Under the pieces are notes generated by a model. That model was not told the origin of the DNA. It saw nothing but the letters and a program-made list of their open reading frames with translations, and did no database searches. Both the position numbers and the translations under genes were made by a program. Below, one piece after another: positions 48,232 through 60,485 of a stretch of 64,000 bases of DNA. Every line of letters begins with the position of its first letter. The stretch's first letter is position 1. Origin of the DNA: Azolla caroliniana (Eukaryota > Polypodiophyta); the NCBI GenBank assembly GCA_043228905.1, contig JBHGNT010000011.1, forward strand, positions 18,538,001 through 18,602,000, in the 5' to 3' direction.

Positions 48232-50634
48232 TCACAATCGAGTACAGCTAATATCAAAATCAGCGGGTGCAACCTGTTGGATCCAATCACTAAGATTCTT
48301 CTTTGTGTGGTGGTTGTGCACAAAAGCCAATTCATACATGCTACAAAGGTTCAAAACTAAGCTCTCATTTAGGGCAAGCAGTGGAGCCTTATCAAGTATA
48401 CTCTCAAGTGCTTTTGTTGATCCAATCAGATCTCTTGAGTACATACTGCATAATGCTTTGTTATTTGCTGAAATAATATCTACTGGGTCTATTGCAAGGG
48501 CTGCATCAAATTCCTTGATAGCTTCATTGTACTGCTTAAGAGCAACAAGTTTCATGCCTCGATTTCGACAAACCAGACCTTTCAAATGTGATGAATGTGG
48601 GCCACTCGTTTCATCCACTATTCTTTCAACTTCTGCAAACACTTGACTTGCACTGTTTAGATCTCCGAGTTGCATTAGAACATACCCAAGTTTGGAGCAC
48701 AAAAAAGGATCCGAAGGATGATTTGATAAGAGCTGCTTGAACCATTTCAAAACCAACATAAAGTCCTTCTGGTTCAAATGATGACTTATAATACAACTGA
48801 TGACAAATTCTTGCCGTTGCTTCCAGCGTTTCAGGTTATCATCACTGTTTCGGCCTGCAGTTTCCTCCACATCATTTAGGGCTGTACTCATTTCAGAGAC
48901 AAAGTCCCCAAATTCATTATCTGACTCTGCCTCAGCCTCATAATTACTGGCTGAATTCACGCCTTGAATAGGCTTCATTTCTTGGGTTTTTTCTTTTCCA
49001 ACCTCAATGTTGCCATCCATAGACTGTATTGTCATTGCCTCGATTTTTGGAGCAACTGAATAATCTGGACATTTAAACTGACTACAATGAAAATGTAGAA
49101 CATCTATGCAGCATTGTCATAAAGTACTCGAATAAATTTTTTATAATATCTTGATAATCAAAAAAGTTTTCAGTACGAGGGAAATAATGAATGACGCCTG
49201 GTATTACGGCATAAAAAAAGTGGATATATATCAAGCTGAAGAGTTTTACAGAATTGCAACTATAATCTTAGACAGCCAGAACCTAAGCTGCAGTTTACAA
49301 TGACAAATATATCGCACAGCAAGCTTTTAAGATTTTCTAAAGCTAAATCAGACAAGGAAAACAAGTTGCAACTCGCTTTTTATCATCTTATTCTTGAACT
49401 ACAAGTTCACATTCCTGATAAGAGAGACGAGAGCTTGAGAGAAAAACCCATATCATGATTAAAAGAGTGCATTGACAATGAGATTCTGCATTCATCTACG
49501 TGAATATTAGATGAGGCTGGTCACTGGTTGGCTTACGTAAATCCTGCGAGAGGTATTTCAAAAGGTATTTCAACCTCTCTGAATATGAAAATCCTTGATT
49601 TTTTCTCCACTCTTCTAATTGCCTACAGTCATTATCTATATTTCCCTTATATCGATTAATTGTAAGTCATGAATGATAGTAAATATGTAGAAAATATGCT
49701 AATGCAAAAAGATAGCATACAATGTTTACTATGATGACTATACTGCCTCCAACATGTGAATCCTAACCATACAGATTAGCTGCAATTAAGCCATGATTGT
49801 ATAACTTAATGGGTTTAGTTGGCATTGAATATCATCTCTGATGAGTGAGTGGTGTCATTACCATGCCATATGGACGAATAAGCTGCCATGATATACGACC
49901 TATGGTTTACTACACTAGGTGGAGAACATGACCAAGGACGGAATAATGTTGGTATTTACCACATAATTATGAATGCAAAAATGTCATCTCTGATCGGTGT
50001 GAGGATGAATAAATGCAAATAATTTGTTGACCCAGCTATTTACTTGCTTACAAAGCATACCAATTTGTGCTGTACTTGGTGCGGGGGGTACACGTTGCAA
50101 AGAAGAAGGATCTACAGATTTATCTTGTAATTCATATTCCAAAGGAGCAGATAAAGATTCAAGTCGATGTATCCGTTCTCTGCAATGATTGTGAAGGGCA
50201 TAAAGTCTTTCCATGGTTACAGAAGATTGTCCCATACGGTGAGGGAGCTCTGCATGGATCCATCTCAAGACGAAAGGAATCATGGAGCCTGATCTGTTAG
50301 GGTAAATCTGAGGAAAGCTCTCGAACTGATACTGCGGACCGTCCAGGTCGGAGAGAGCCTCGAGTTCCACCGAGGCATCGCCATAGCTGCGAAGTTTGAA
50401 GAGGGAGAAGAGGAGGTGTGCGTTGTAGATGATCTGTTCGTGAGGGTAATGAGGGAGGGAGAGCTTGCGGGCATGGGAGACGGCATCTACGACAGATCGC
50501 CATGATCCCTGGCGAGCGAAGTCTTGAAGAGCCGAGACGTTGTAGCAGAGAGAATCGAAGCCTTCGCTGGTGTGCAGGAAAGCTCGTCTTCCATGCTCGG
50601 GGAGGGCGGGGGCGGGGGCGGGGGCCATAGCCAT
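48232..50634 (-). CDS. TRAPPC12: TRAPP complex subunit 12-like TPR protein
   Basis: Two exons on the minus strand: 50044-50634 and 48232-49077, giving about 478 residues. The N-terminal half (LCYNVSALQDFARQGSWRSV, YGDASVELEALSDLDGP, GSMIPFVLRWIHAELP) and the C-terminal TPR half (CIISHHLNQKDF, SKLGYVLMQLGDLNSASQVF, CRNRGMKLVALKQYNEAIKEFDAALAIDP) follow the order of TRAPPC12, as in Arabidopsis At4g39820. The protein should belong to a TRAPPIII-type tethering complex acting in ER-Golgi or autophagy-related membrane traffic. The junction in the variable acidic linker is the least certain part: donor CAA|GTAAAT with acceptor GTCAG|TTT keeps frame, but GTAAGC eight bases earlier is a competing donor. 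The start at 50634 follows a purine-rich leader; in-frame upstream ATGs would add Ser repeats. Confidence 0.82.
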
Positions 50635-51776
50635 GGCCGGCCCTCTGTCTGTCTTTGTGCGGGAGGGAAGAAGCCTCTGGTTGTATGTATGTACATAACA
50701 AGAAGAAGGAGAAGGAGAAGGAGAAGAAGAAGGAGAAGAAGAAGAAATGGTTGATTGCTTGTCCCAGCCATTTCCGAGCAGCTGACCATATGTTTGTTTG
50801 GCTGGCCATTTGCTACCCCATGCTTCTTCTGGAAGCACCCGTCCGTATGTTTGGCCGCCCTAACGAAGAAAGCTACAAGTCTACCTTTTATTTTCAGTTT
50901 CCTAATCTACGACAAAATGGTTGTTCCGTAGAATCTTGAATTCTTTAACTGCCTGCCACATAAAGAAGTGTCACCCCCTTGATTAATCACGATTTGATAT
51001 GTATATTAACTTATATGCATTGTTCTTAATTGCTTAAAAGATGGAAAGCAATTTCCCCATAAATACTGCCAAAATCATGACCTCAAGTCAACTACCCTGT
51101 CTGGGTCATCTACTTTTCGCTCTTCTCAGCCCTCGTGATACCAAATGGCCTCTTCTAGCTGGGCTCAGAATCATATAGCTGTAACATTTTGTACACAAAT
51201 TTTAAAGTGCATTGCGTGGATGGTGAAGATCAAGCATTGTACATATTTATGTAAGTTGATGATTATTGAGTTTTTCCCAACATTACCCACTCACATAAAA
51301 CATTTAGCCATCTTATTGTTTCAACTAAAACCTATTTCAAATGAAATTGATTTGGTCCGAAGGGGTAAGGTAACAAACTTATAGGGACACAAGATCTTAG
51401 ATTTATCAACAAAATGTGTACACTACCAAGGGTTTGATAGAAAACTGTTATCAATTGACATAAAAAAGAAGATAGGTTATAATGAGAATGAATCTTTTTG
51501 TCCAACTTGAAAGTGGAGAAAAACCTGCTGTATTACATCCATCTAATATAAAAGAACCACCTCTTTACACTCGATGAACCGTTGACAAAAGATTACAATT
51601 TGTTTGATTTCAAATACAATGAGCAGTGAAGGGAATGGAGTAGCTTTAGAGGATCCACAATCATCACTGCATGTAGTTAATCTAATTTCAAAGTTGTGTA
51701 TAAAGAAGGTAAGAGCTATTTATATGTATTTCCTCCACATATTTGGATAGATTACAACATGTCACATGGAAGTAGG
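50635..51776. other. Spacer between TRAPPC12-like 5' end and DPB2 3' end
   Basis: It holds an (AAGAAGGAG)n-like tract at about 50700-50748 in the presumed TRAPPC12-like leader, then AT-rich DNA containing the DPB2 3' UTR. No gene is recognised. Confidence 0.5.
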
Positions 51777-54700
51777 TCAAATTGCGGATAGCTCGGCCTC
51801 TCTCGAGGAAGGGCGGTATGCTATAAAAGTACCATCATTGGCAAATGACCCTGGATTAATGCAAGTCAACCCCGAATACTTGAAAACTTTTTGCTCTGAA
51901 CAGTCAGCAAGCACAACCTATCAATCATCACCAAACCAAACACAACATTATGCACCTAATGAAGAACGGGAGGAACTAGGGAGAACATATAATCTTCTCA
52001 TTGTACTTACAGTATGTGGAGTTGGGTAAAGACGAAGAGTATGATCATGGTTCCAACTGATTGGTTGTGTTGTCAGTGGCAAAGGGCAAAGATGACTCTG
52101 ATGGGCAATGGTGGCTACAAGCTGTACAAAAACACACAACTGGTAATATCATCCCACTAGAATTATATAGAACATAGAAAACACATTTAATGATCACAAC
52201 ATCACTAACACATACATGCTCAAACGGGTCACTTGTTTCCTCTTCTGAAGGAGGAAGGACACATGATCTCCGCATTTTATAGAGCAAATCGTTGCGAAAT
52301 AACACAATCTCTTGGGCATAGAATCTTAACCTGTATGTCAACATAGTGTAGATGTAAGATTATATATATACAAATTCTAAAAATACTGAATTGTGCCATG
52401 ATTCAACGTAAAAGATCTCACAAACAACATTACAAACTGACCTACAAGGATTTGAGGAAAAAATGGCATCTGGGAGATGCTTATGGATTTCATTGGATAA
52501 TATTTTTGGAAGAGCTGGTCTTGGCAATACTTCAGCTGGTCCTGTCATAGATCAGTAATCCAAAAATTGGTGCTCTGGGAATAAGAAGGAAATGCACATG
52601 TAAGCTATAGAGCGTAGCTATACCTAAATCCTCAGGACCAGGAATGAAAAGAAACTTGCTTGTCTCCTTAATCCGTGAATGAGTAGCAATAACTGCACCA
52701 AGCTTATTGAAGTGCGACCTTTGTAAACAAACAAAATAAAACATTCTATTAGAGTTATGCTCAGATTACCTCTTTTTCATGAGACCAACATTACTTCAAT
52801 TCAAGTCCATTTACCGGAGGCCTGAAATGTCATTGAAGGCCAAATTGCATGGGTGCGAGCAGAAATTCCCCATGAATATGAAAAGAGATGGAACCACATC
52901 GACTGTCTCATAACCATCAAAGATGATTGTCAGCTTTTCAAATGTCTGCTCTGCACAGGAACAGAGGTTTAGATCAAATCACACACTTCCTTCAATTCTC
53001 CATGTCTCGCATGAAGTTTCAATGGCCTCTTTTGCTCAATATTTGGAACAAACCTCAGCATTGTCTAGCCAAATATCAGATAGAATGACAAACATGTCAT
53101 TGATGGCTTTCTTCTCAGCCTCCTCTAGACGATTCTGAGGATTAGTCAAGAAAGTTGAAGTTCATTCATGTTTAAACTACTGTTTGCAACTAAGGTAAGA
53201 AAGGATACACGTTCTTCTGCAGTTATAGAACCTCCACCGAAGAAGTCCAATCCTGCAGTAACAGATAGGGACACATCTCTATTCTCCAGTGGAGGAAACC
53301 CACAGGTTAACACCTGAGTGATCAAAAGGAGATAATTATGCATTTTAAATTTGAAACAGAATCCAAAACAGACCTCGCTAAATGCAATGACGTTTCGTTA
53401 ACTTCGTGGAGCTTACCTGGAAGGTGCCATTTGTTTGCAACTCTCCCTCTGCAACAATGATAGTATTCTCAACAAACAGGCCTGTCGTAATCTTGTGTAG
53501 ACTAAAGTTAAAGAATTTGCATAAAACCTTAAAAGGGCGCTAACATTTTACATCGTAGTGAACCTAGACACACAAATACCATTTATTCAAGGATATAGCT
53601 TGAGATAAATCAATTGGAATAGAGGCTGTAAGATCCTCAAGGAAGAATCTTCCATCTTCAAGCTGCGATATCACTCCCATCACCCATCTCTTCCCACCGC
53701 AGCCTATCAGAGATTGCACTGGTGTCATCTGTGCATTAAGGGTTTATAATTCACACACAAGATTGAAAAGTCACATGATCTGCAACCACATTACAGCATT
53801 CTAGAGGAAGACTCACTTCACAACTTCCAGCTCGAGTGCCCTCAAAGTTGAATGCCGGCTTGGCAAAGTGCTTGTCTCGGACAATCCTCTGCTGCAGAAG
53901 TTGAAGACGGTCTCGATAAAGGGATGACTTAGACTGAGCATCCCCATGAATCGGCAGGTCTCCAGTACATCTGGACAGAAGAAATAAAAAATCAGACATG
54001 GAACCAAAATTCCATCTTCTGGAATACAGAGCGCATACATAGGCACAGGCAAGGCAGGATCATGCAGGCATACATGTGCCCTAATCTTTCAGCGTGACAC
54101 CAAAGTTACCAGTAGATCACTCTATCTGTACTCAGACTAGAAAGACTCTAGGTTTTAACCTCACATTGACGTTTCTTGCCAATAACACAATGTGTCACAA
54201 AAAGAAGGTGACGCAAAGATGAAAAAATTGGGACTGTGCGCTTCAGGATTGAGCTAATGCAACACCTGAAAGCACAATAAGCCCTAGTTATCGCAAACAA
54301 AACAAATTGACAATGTGAATGCAACGAAAGAAAGAGGCCTTTGTTTGCCTGAGAAAAACACAATTGTCTACATCTTCCTAACATAAGTCACTATGTCAAG
54401 ACCTGTTCAACGCCTGCTAAAAACAGACGCAGCCAATACAATCTGCCTCTCTGATGAGGATTCAATTAACTACTAGAATGCCTAAAAGGCTACCTTTCCT
54501 TGACCAGTTTAATTCCATTTCCACAACCAAATAAAGCAGATAGATGAGGAACTTTACCTATAAAAAAGCTTTCGTATGGGATCATAACGCATCCTGGAGA
54601 TTTCAAAGGCATTGATGACACGAAAGACCTTCTGATCCTTATAGAGACTCCCAGTCAGGGATGCTAACACCTCCTCGATAGCTTCCTTACTTAGGACGTT

Positions 54701-55280
54701 GTGTTTTACTGCAAAGGAAAAACCAATGAGAAACAACATAGTTGAATGGAAAAAAACAGACGCAAAGTGAGATAATTGGCAACAGCAACACACTACCATA
54801 CAGAGCTTTCGAGCTACGAAACATAGATATGATGAGGGAAAACCAGCATGAAGAAATCTAAGATCACAGATGAACGGAATACGAGAAGCGAACTGAGAGC
54901 GGTCATCAGCCATGGCATTGAAGGACCGAGCACATATAGCAACAACCTACTCAATTCTGGACCAAAAGAGGGATCTTTCGTTCCTAGAAGAAGCTGAAAA
55001 ATGGTGGGAGAGGAGACAAGAGGAGTCATGGAGATATGCAGATCAGAAACGGAAATCAAAGCAATACATAATTGGTGGTGATATTCATACGCGACATTTT
55101 ATCGAGCTCCTGTGCGATCTGCTCCAAAGTGGCGTCGTCGTCGTCATTGGCATCAGATGAAGAGGAACGGGAGAGGAAGGCGACGACAGATTTGAGGGCG
55201 TCAAGGGTGAGGGTGACGCCTCGGAGCCTCAGCTTCTGCTGCGCTCGCCTCATCCGTTGCTGTGCAGTCGGAGGCGCCAT
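51777..55280 (-). CDS. DPB2: DNA polymerase epsilon subunit 2 (B subunit, DPB2)
   Basis: Thirteen exons on the minus strand: 55091-55280, 54558-54708, 53817-53970, 53580-53728, 53417-53501, 53209-53313, 53054-53134, 52815-52945, 52624-52718, 52442-52541, 52216-52330, 52011-52121, 51777-51917, giving 535 residues (Arabidopsis about 526). It is the essential non-catalytic subunit of the leading-strand replicase and helps CMG helicase assembly. Order: N-terminal helical domain (RLRGVTLTLDALKSVVAFL), OB-fold region (KRWVMGVISQLEDGRFFLEDLTASIPIDLSQA), and calcineurin-like phosphoesterase fold (FVILSDIWLD, FIFMGNFCSHPCNL, FLFIPGPEDLG, AIFSSNPCR), ending AYRPSSREAELSAI. All junctions keep phase. Relative to Arabidopsis, a few extra residues (around ISLNKCLH) lie at the exon 4/5 junction, where the intron is only 78 nt. 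Confidence 0.95.
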
Positions 55281-56060
55281 GGCTGCTCTGTCTCTGTCTC
55301 AATGTCTGTTTTCTGAGGATTTTTGGACAGCAAAGAAGTTTCCCGCCATTCCCCCATGTCTATGTACATACATCATTTATGTAATGTAATGTATGTATGT
55401 AATAATGTATGTATGTATATATGTTATGTATGTATGTACATATGTATATATGTACGGATATACATATGTATGTGAGTATGTATGTATGTATGTATGTATC
55501 GCGCGTACTCTCCCATAGCGAGCCCTAAATCTCCACACAAAACTAGCTTTCATAGCCATGCTTGCGAATTGGCCAAATGATGCACTAAACTAATGAACTG
55601 ATAATTTCCGTGCTTAGTGCCACCACCATGGGGAGGAGGATCAATGTATGCCTCCTAAATTGAATAATCTATGGACAAACCCCCACACGTTTGATGTGTA
55701 GTGCAAACTTGATAACTATGGGCGTATCAAACCCATCGATGTGCACTACTACATATGCCCTTGTGATTTCAGCATCTAATATGTATATACATTACACACA
55801 TCTCTTCATGTTATATCAACCATTTGTGTTGTGGGAAATGGCAGAGCATCGGAATCGTAATGGCATTTTTTTGTATTCACGAGCGAATTATTTGGCGTGT
55901 GTACGATAGATATCAAAACTAAACTACGAAGATTTCCATGAAGAGTTCGGAGTGTGCCCGATCCGATCCGGAGGACATTGCGACAAGATCAAACCCTCGG
56001 ACCTTTTACACATTTCCATAGACATTCATTTCCCAAACAAGTTCTAAATGTCTACTTATT
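55281..56060. promoter_or_regulatory. Divergent intergenic region between DPB2 and the PPR gene
   Basis: 780 bp separate two start codons pointing apart, so both promoters should lie here. It contains a (TATG)n microsatellite at about 55388-55500. I could not assign a convincing TATA box to either gene. Confidence 0.5.
55385..55500. repeat. (GTAT)n microsatellite
   Basis: Runs of TATG/GTAT with interruptions, between the DPB2 and PPR start codons. Confidence 0.9.
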
Positions 56061-58532
56061 ATGGTTCCAATGATTGGAGAGCCACGAGAGGAAGTGGTGG
56101 TTGTTGCTGGTAGGTCTGCTGAAGCATATGTTTACAGTTTTAGCCATCCTACTACAACTCTCGTGTTTTATGTCTTAATAATAACTATGATGGTACTCCC
56201 AACTGCAGCAGTGAAGAGAATTCAGCCTGAACAAAACTTTGGCAGCACAACAACTCCGGAAGAAGATGGTTTCGTTTTTGTGGAGTTACTGGGAGCTTGT
56301 GCTGAGAGAAAGGATCTCCACACTGGTAGCAAGTTGCATGATGATATCATTAGGAAAGGGTTACTTCAAAAGAACCCGTACCTAGCCAGCGCCTTAGTGA
56401 ATATGTATGCAAAATGTGGCATTCTTTGGAAAGCACACCGACTGCATTATCAGCTATGTTCTCAGAGTGTAGTTTCTTGGAATGCTCTAATTTCAGGGTA
56501 CACACAATGTGGTAAAGGTCATGGAGCTATGGCATGTTTTGAACAAATGCAAAAGCAAGGCATTGCTCCGAGTATAACTACGTTCATTTGCATCTTGAAA
56601 GCGTGTGGTTGTATAGGAGCTATTGAGAAAGGTCAATGGATTCATGATGAGATCATTAATAGGGGATGGATGGACAAAAGTCTTCAGCTTGGCAATGCTT
56701 TGGTCAGTATGTACACAAAATGTGGTGCACTTCTGAGAGCAAAAAAAGTTGTTGAAGAGCTTTCAGTTCGAAATGTAGTCACTTGGTCTTCACTAATTGC
56801 AGGGTACACTCAACAGGGTCAAGGACATGAAGCAATTGACTGTTTTGTACAAATGGAAAGTGAGGGTATCTCTCCGAATGTGATCACTTTTGCTTGCATC
56901 TTGAGAGCTTGTGGAATCATTGGAGATTTTGACAAAGGTAAACATGTTCACAACAGTATTGTCGCTAATGGATTGTTAGAGAAGAATGTTGTGCTTGGTA
57001 CTGCTCTAGTGGACATGTATGCCAAATGTGGTTTGATGATGGAAGCACAACAAGTGCATAATGAACTTTATGCACATGATGTAGTCTCTTGGTCGGCATT
57101 GATTGCAGGTTATGCTCAACAGGGACAAGGTCATGATGCATTGAACTGCTTTGGAAGAATGCAAGATGAGGGTCTGACACCAGATGTAATCACCTTCACT
57201 TGTGCCTTGAATGCTTGTGGCAGCACAGGGGCTATTGAAAAGGGGAAACAAATCTATGATCTGATTATTAGTAAGGGTTTGCTAGAAGAGAGTGTTATAG
57301 TCGGGAATTCTTTGGTGGATATGTATGCCAGATTTGGTATGCTCACCGAAGCACATAAGGTTCATTGTGGACTCTGTCTTCGAAACTTAGTATCGTGGAA
57401 TGCTCTCATTACAGGGTATACACAGAGCAGGCAAGATCATGAAGCAATGGATTGTTTTGAAAGAATGCAAAGTGAGGGTTTGTCCCCGAGTGTAATCACC
57501 TTCACTTGCATATTAAAAGCTTGCGGTAGTGTAAGAGCTATAGATAAGGGCAGAGAGATTCATTATGAGATTGTCAGGAGAGACATGTTAGAGAAAGATG
57601 TAATGCTTGGCAATGGTCTAGTGGACATGTATGCTAGATGTGGTGAGCTAGCAGCAGCCCAACAAGTTCTTGAAGAGCTCCCTATCCGTAACGTAGTAAC
57701 ATGGTCTACATTAATTGCAGGATATGCTCAACAGGGGCAAGATCACAAAGCGCTCCACTGTTTTGAATCTATGGAAAATGATGGTCTCTCCCCAAATACC
57801 ATAACTTTCACAAGCATTCTGAAGGTCTGTGGCAGTGTGGGAGCTATTGACAAGGGCACCCAGATTCATGATGTGCTTGTTAGTAAGGGTTTGTTGGAGA
57901 AAGATACTGAACTTGGAAATGCTTTAGTGGATATGTATGTCAAATGTGGTATGCTTGCAAAAGCGAAGCAAGTGCTCGAGGAGCTTCCTATTCGAAACAT
58001 GGTCTCCTGGTCTGTGCTAATTTCAGGGTATGCCCAAAGGGGTCTAGCCCATGAAGCAGTGATGTATTTTGAACTTATGCAGGACGAAGGTCTATCTCCA
58101 GATGCAGTCACCTTTCTATGTGTTTTGAATGCGTGTAGTCAGGCAGGACTTTTGGATGAGGTTCAAGTGTTGTTCACAAATATGATTCAAAGATATGGTA
58201 TCTTGCCCAAGATAGAGCATCATACTTGCATGGTCGTTATTTTGGGATGTGCTGGTCATCTTCCTAAAGCAATGTCAGTGATTAAGACTATGCCATCTTC
58301 TCAGTGTCCCTTAATATGGCTCGCATTGTTAAGTGCTTGTAGAAAATGGGGGAATTTAAAGCTTGGGAGATTGGCTTTTGATAAGGTGATGGATCTAGAT
58401 AAGAGTTGTGTTGCAGCTTATGTCATTATGACTAACATGTATGCAGCTCTAGGGATGAAAGAAGATGCAGAAAATATTGAAGCTATGAGACACAACATTC
58501 TGGAAGAAGCTGGGCAATGGTGTGTGAGATGA
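56061..58532 (+). CDS. PLS-class pentatricopeptide repeat protein, E-like end, no DYW domain
   Basis: An intronless frame of 823 residues. After an N-terminal part with a hydrophobic stretch (about 33-51) come regular PPR motifs from about 72 to 740, built on a unit of about 101 residues repeated some six times. Each unit has LVDMYAKCG, NVVTWSSLIAGY and ITFTCILKACG-type segments, i.e. L, S and P motifs. The end (LIWLALLSACRKWGNLKLG..., then YVIMTNMYAALGMKEDAENIEAMR) is an E1-like motif and a partial E2. The PGxSW motif is reduced to AGQWCVR, and no DYW deaminase follows. Such proteins bind organelle RNA, often for C-to-U editing with a DYW partner. Organelle targeting is not clear from the N-terminus. 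The homogenised unit sequence resembles fern PPR proteins. Confidence 0.92.
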   Translation: MVPMIGEPREEVVVVAGRSAEAYVYSFSHPTTTLVFYVLIITMMVLPTAAVKRIQPEQNFGSTTTPEEDGFVFVELLGACAERKDLHTGSKLHDDIIRKGLLQKNPYLASALVNMYAKCGILWKAHRLHYQLCSQSVVSWNALISGYTQCGKGHGAMACFEQMQKQGIAPSITTFICILKACGCIGAIEKGQWIHDEIINRGWMDKSLQLGNALVSMYTKCGALLRAKKVVEELSVRNVVTWSSLIAGYTQQGQGHEAIDCFVQMESEGISPNVITFACILRACGIIGDFDKGKHVHNSIVANGLLEKNVVLGTALVDMYAKCGLMMEAQQVHNELYAHDVVSWSALIAGYAQQGQGHDALNCFGRMQDEGLTPDVITFTCALNACGSTGAIEKGKQIYDLIISKGLLEESVIVGNSLVDMYARFGMLTEAHKVHCGLCLRNLVSWNALITGYTQSRQDHEAMDCFERMQSEGLSPSVITFTCILKACGSVRAIDKGREIHYEIVRRDMLEKDVMLGNGLVDMYARCGELAAAQQVLEELPIRNVVTWSTLIAGYAQQGQDHKALHCFESMENDGLSPNTITFTSILKVCGSVGAIDKGTQIHDVLVSKGLLEKDTELGNALVDMYVKCGMLAKAKQVLEELPIRNMVSWSVLISGYAQRGLAHEAVMYFELMQDEGLSPDAVTFLCVLNACSQAGLLDEVQVLFTNMIQRYGILPKIEHHTCMVVILGCAGHLPKAMSVIKTMPSSQCPLIWLALLSACRKWGNLKLGRLAFDKVMDLDKSCVAAYVIMTNMYAALGMKEDAENIEAMRHNILEEAGQWCVR

Positions 58533-60485
58533 TGCAAGGATATGTATATATATACACGCTACTCAATTGTTTTTGGCCATACAAAGCATTCTAAAGCAAG
58601 GGCAAAAGATCACTAGAAGGACGTGATTCACTAGTTATTCCGAGGCTCCCCAAAGCCGGAAGAAATCCAAAAGTTACCTGTATTCCCTGGAACCCTCCCC
58701 CTACATCTCCATCGAGTATCTCTTGACTCATGATTGGCCAAACAACCAGAATCCTTGGCTTTACATGAGTGGCAATGTTCATTCAGCTACGCCTCATGAG
58801 TGGACAAGCTAGCTCTGTGAAAATACATGGCGCTCAGGATATGGATACTTGGGCTATCAATTGTCAAAGCTATCCTGGAAGATTAAGGGAAGAATTACAT
58901 GCTGGGCAATCATGAGACAAATTGCTGACTTACTATCAAAGTTTCTCTGCCATCACAAATACAAAGCCAATTTCCATGGGAATGATCTATTCATCATACA
59001 TGCTTTGCTAAAATGTCATGATTTACTTGCATTGTGAAGCATGGAAAAGAACATTAATGAAATTGTAAAAACCGGTAAAAGGACATGGTTTGCCAGGATA
59101 CTGTTTGTATGCCCAACAGACTCCAATTGATACGTAAGGACGTTAAAGAAATTGTGGGAACTGTTAAAATGGTTTGCCAAGACATTGTAGGAATGCAAAA
59201 TGGATCAGTTTCCGATCTATATATATTGGACATCAAAAGTTTTCAGTCCAGCAGTCTCTACATGCTTACTATGTTTCACACGATATGAGCAGCATATCCT
59301 AACCCTCGTCTTTGAATAGTTCTAGGGTCAACTGCAGGGATGTAAATATCCCTTCTGTTCATTTTCATGTAATCATTCTTTTCGGGTTATAAAATCCCAT
59401 CGGCCTTCAATCAACATTTACCTATTTCGCTTGCATGAAATTTATGATGTACATTACCCTGTCTCATAAATAAAGGATCACAGTCAATTATCTCTGGCCA
59501 AGGAAAATACATTAATGCACACAGCATCAAGAGAGAGACATGTTTAAGGTACAATAGACATGTATGCTTTCTGAGCACATTGAAGAGCTTGGTTGTCTCT
59601 AAAGCTATGGCATAAATGCAAAAGGTAGTAGAGGATGGGTGCTATGAAAGATGAATGTTATGTATGTAATTGTTGATTCTTTGTTAACAAACACAAGATC
59701 ATGTAGCATTTGCTGAGGCAAGTTTTTTGTTTGATATGGAAGAGTTAAAAGGAATGAAGTGTATACAGTAGTGTAAAGCCCTGCAGGATAATAATAACAA
59801 TAGTAATAGTAGTAGTAGTAGTAGTAGAAAAGAACAGAGCTTCCTCACTCTTTCAAGTAAAGCCCTCCCCTCCTTCTCCTTCCCCATTCCATTGACTCCT
59901 TCTCCTTTTTCTGTGTCTTAAGATCCCACCATCGCTCCCATTGGCCCCCTCAATTCTCTGTATTTCTAGCGCCATATCCACCCACGCGGATTCCCCCGGA
60001 TTCCTTCTTTTCGACCCTGAATGTCACAGTAGCCCTCCATTGATTCCTCTCTCTCTCTCTCTCTAAGCTTCCACGAACACCACCACTTCCTCTCATTCTT
60101 TCCAAGTTTTGCGTCACATCGACATACCGAGATAAAGAGAGGGAGAAATTTTCTCTGGATTCCCTTTGCGAACCCAGAATTCTTCCCTTTCCCTTGTATA
60201 TGCGTCATATCGAAGGAGGGTTGGAAGATCTAGGGTTTTAGGATTGATTGCCTTTCATCAGGCTTCGATTCAATATCATTCCTCTTTTGATCTGCTTTCT
60301 CATCCCCAAACCCCAAAACACCAGTGAACAGGAGTCCAGATTCGCTAGTTTGCCTTGTGTTGTAAATCATTTCTCTCCGTTGGTCTTCTGGCTGCGATCT
60401 GAAGCTGCACACGCCTATACGCACATAAATAAATAAAAAACTGCTAAGAGTTTGAATTGCACTGCTAAGATTCTTAGGTGCTGCA
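58533..60485. other. Intergenic region between the PPR and CBP60 genes
   Basis: No gene is recognised. A diverged tandem duplication at about 59059-59200 (GAAATTGT and TGGTTTGCCA.GA units, period about 89 bp) and an (AGT)n tract at about 59803-59826 are the only structures seen. From about 60040 a CT tract and pyrimidine-rich DNA probably begin the CBP60 promoter and 5' leader. Confidence 0.5.

Noticed and set aside
59054-59288. Overlapping short frames with repeated MVCQD words downstream of the PPR gene
   Set aside because: They reflect a diverged 89-bp tandem duplication; no longer frame or start context.
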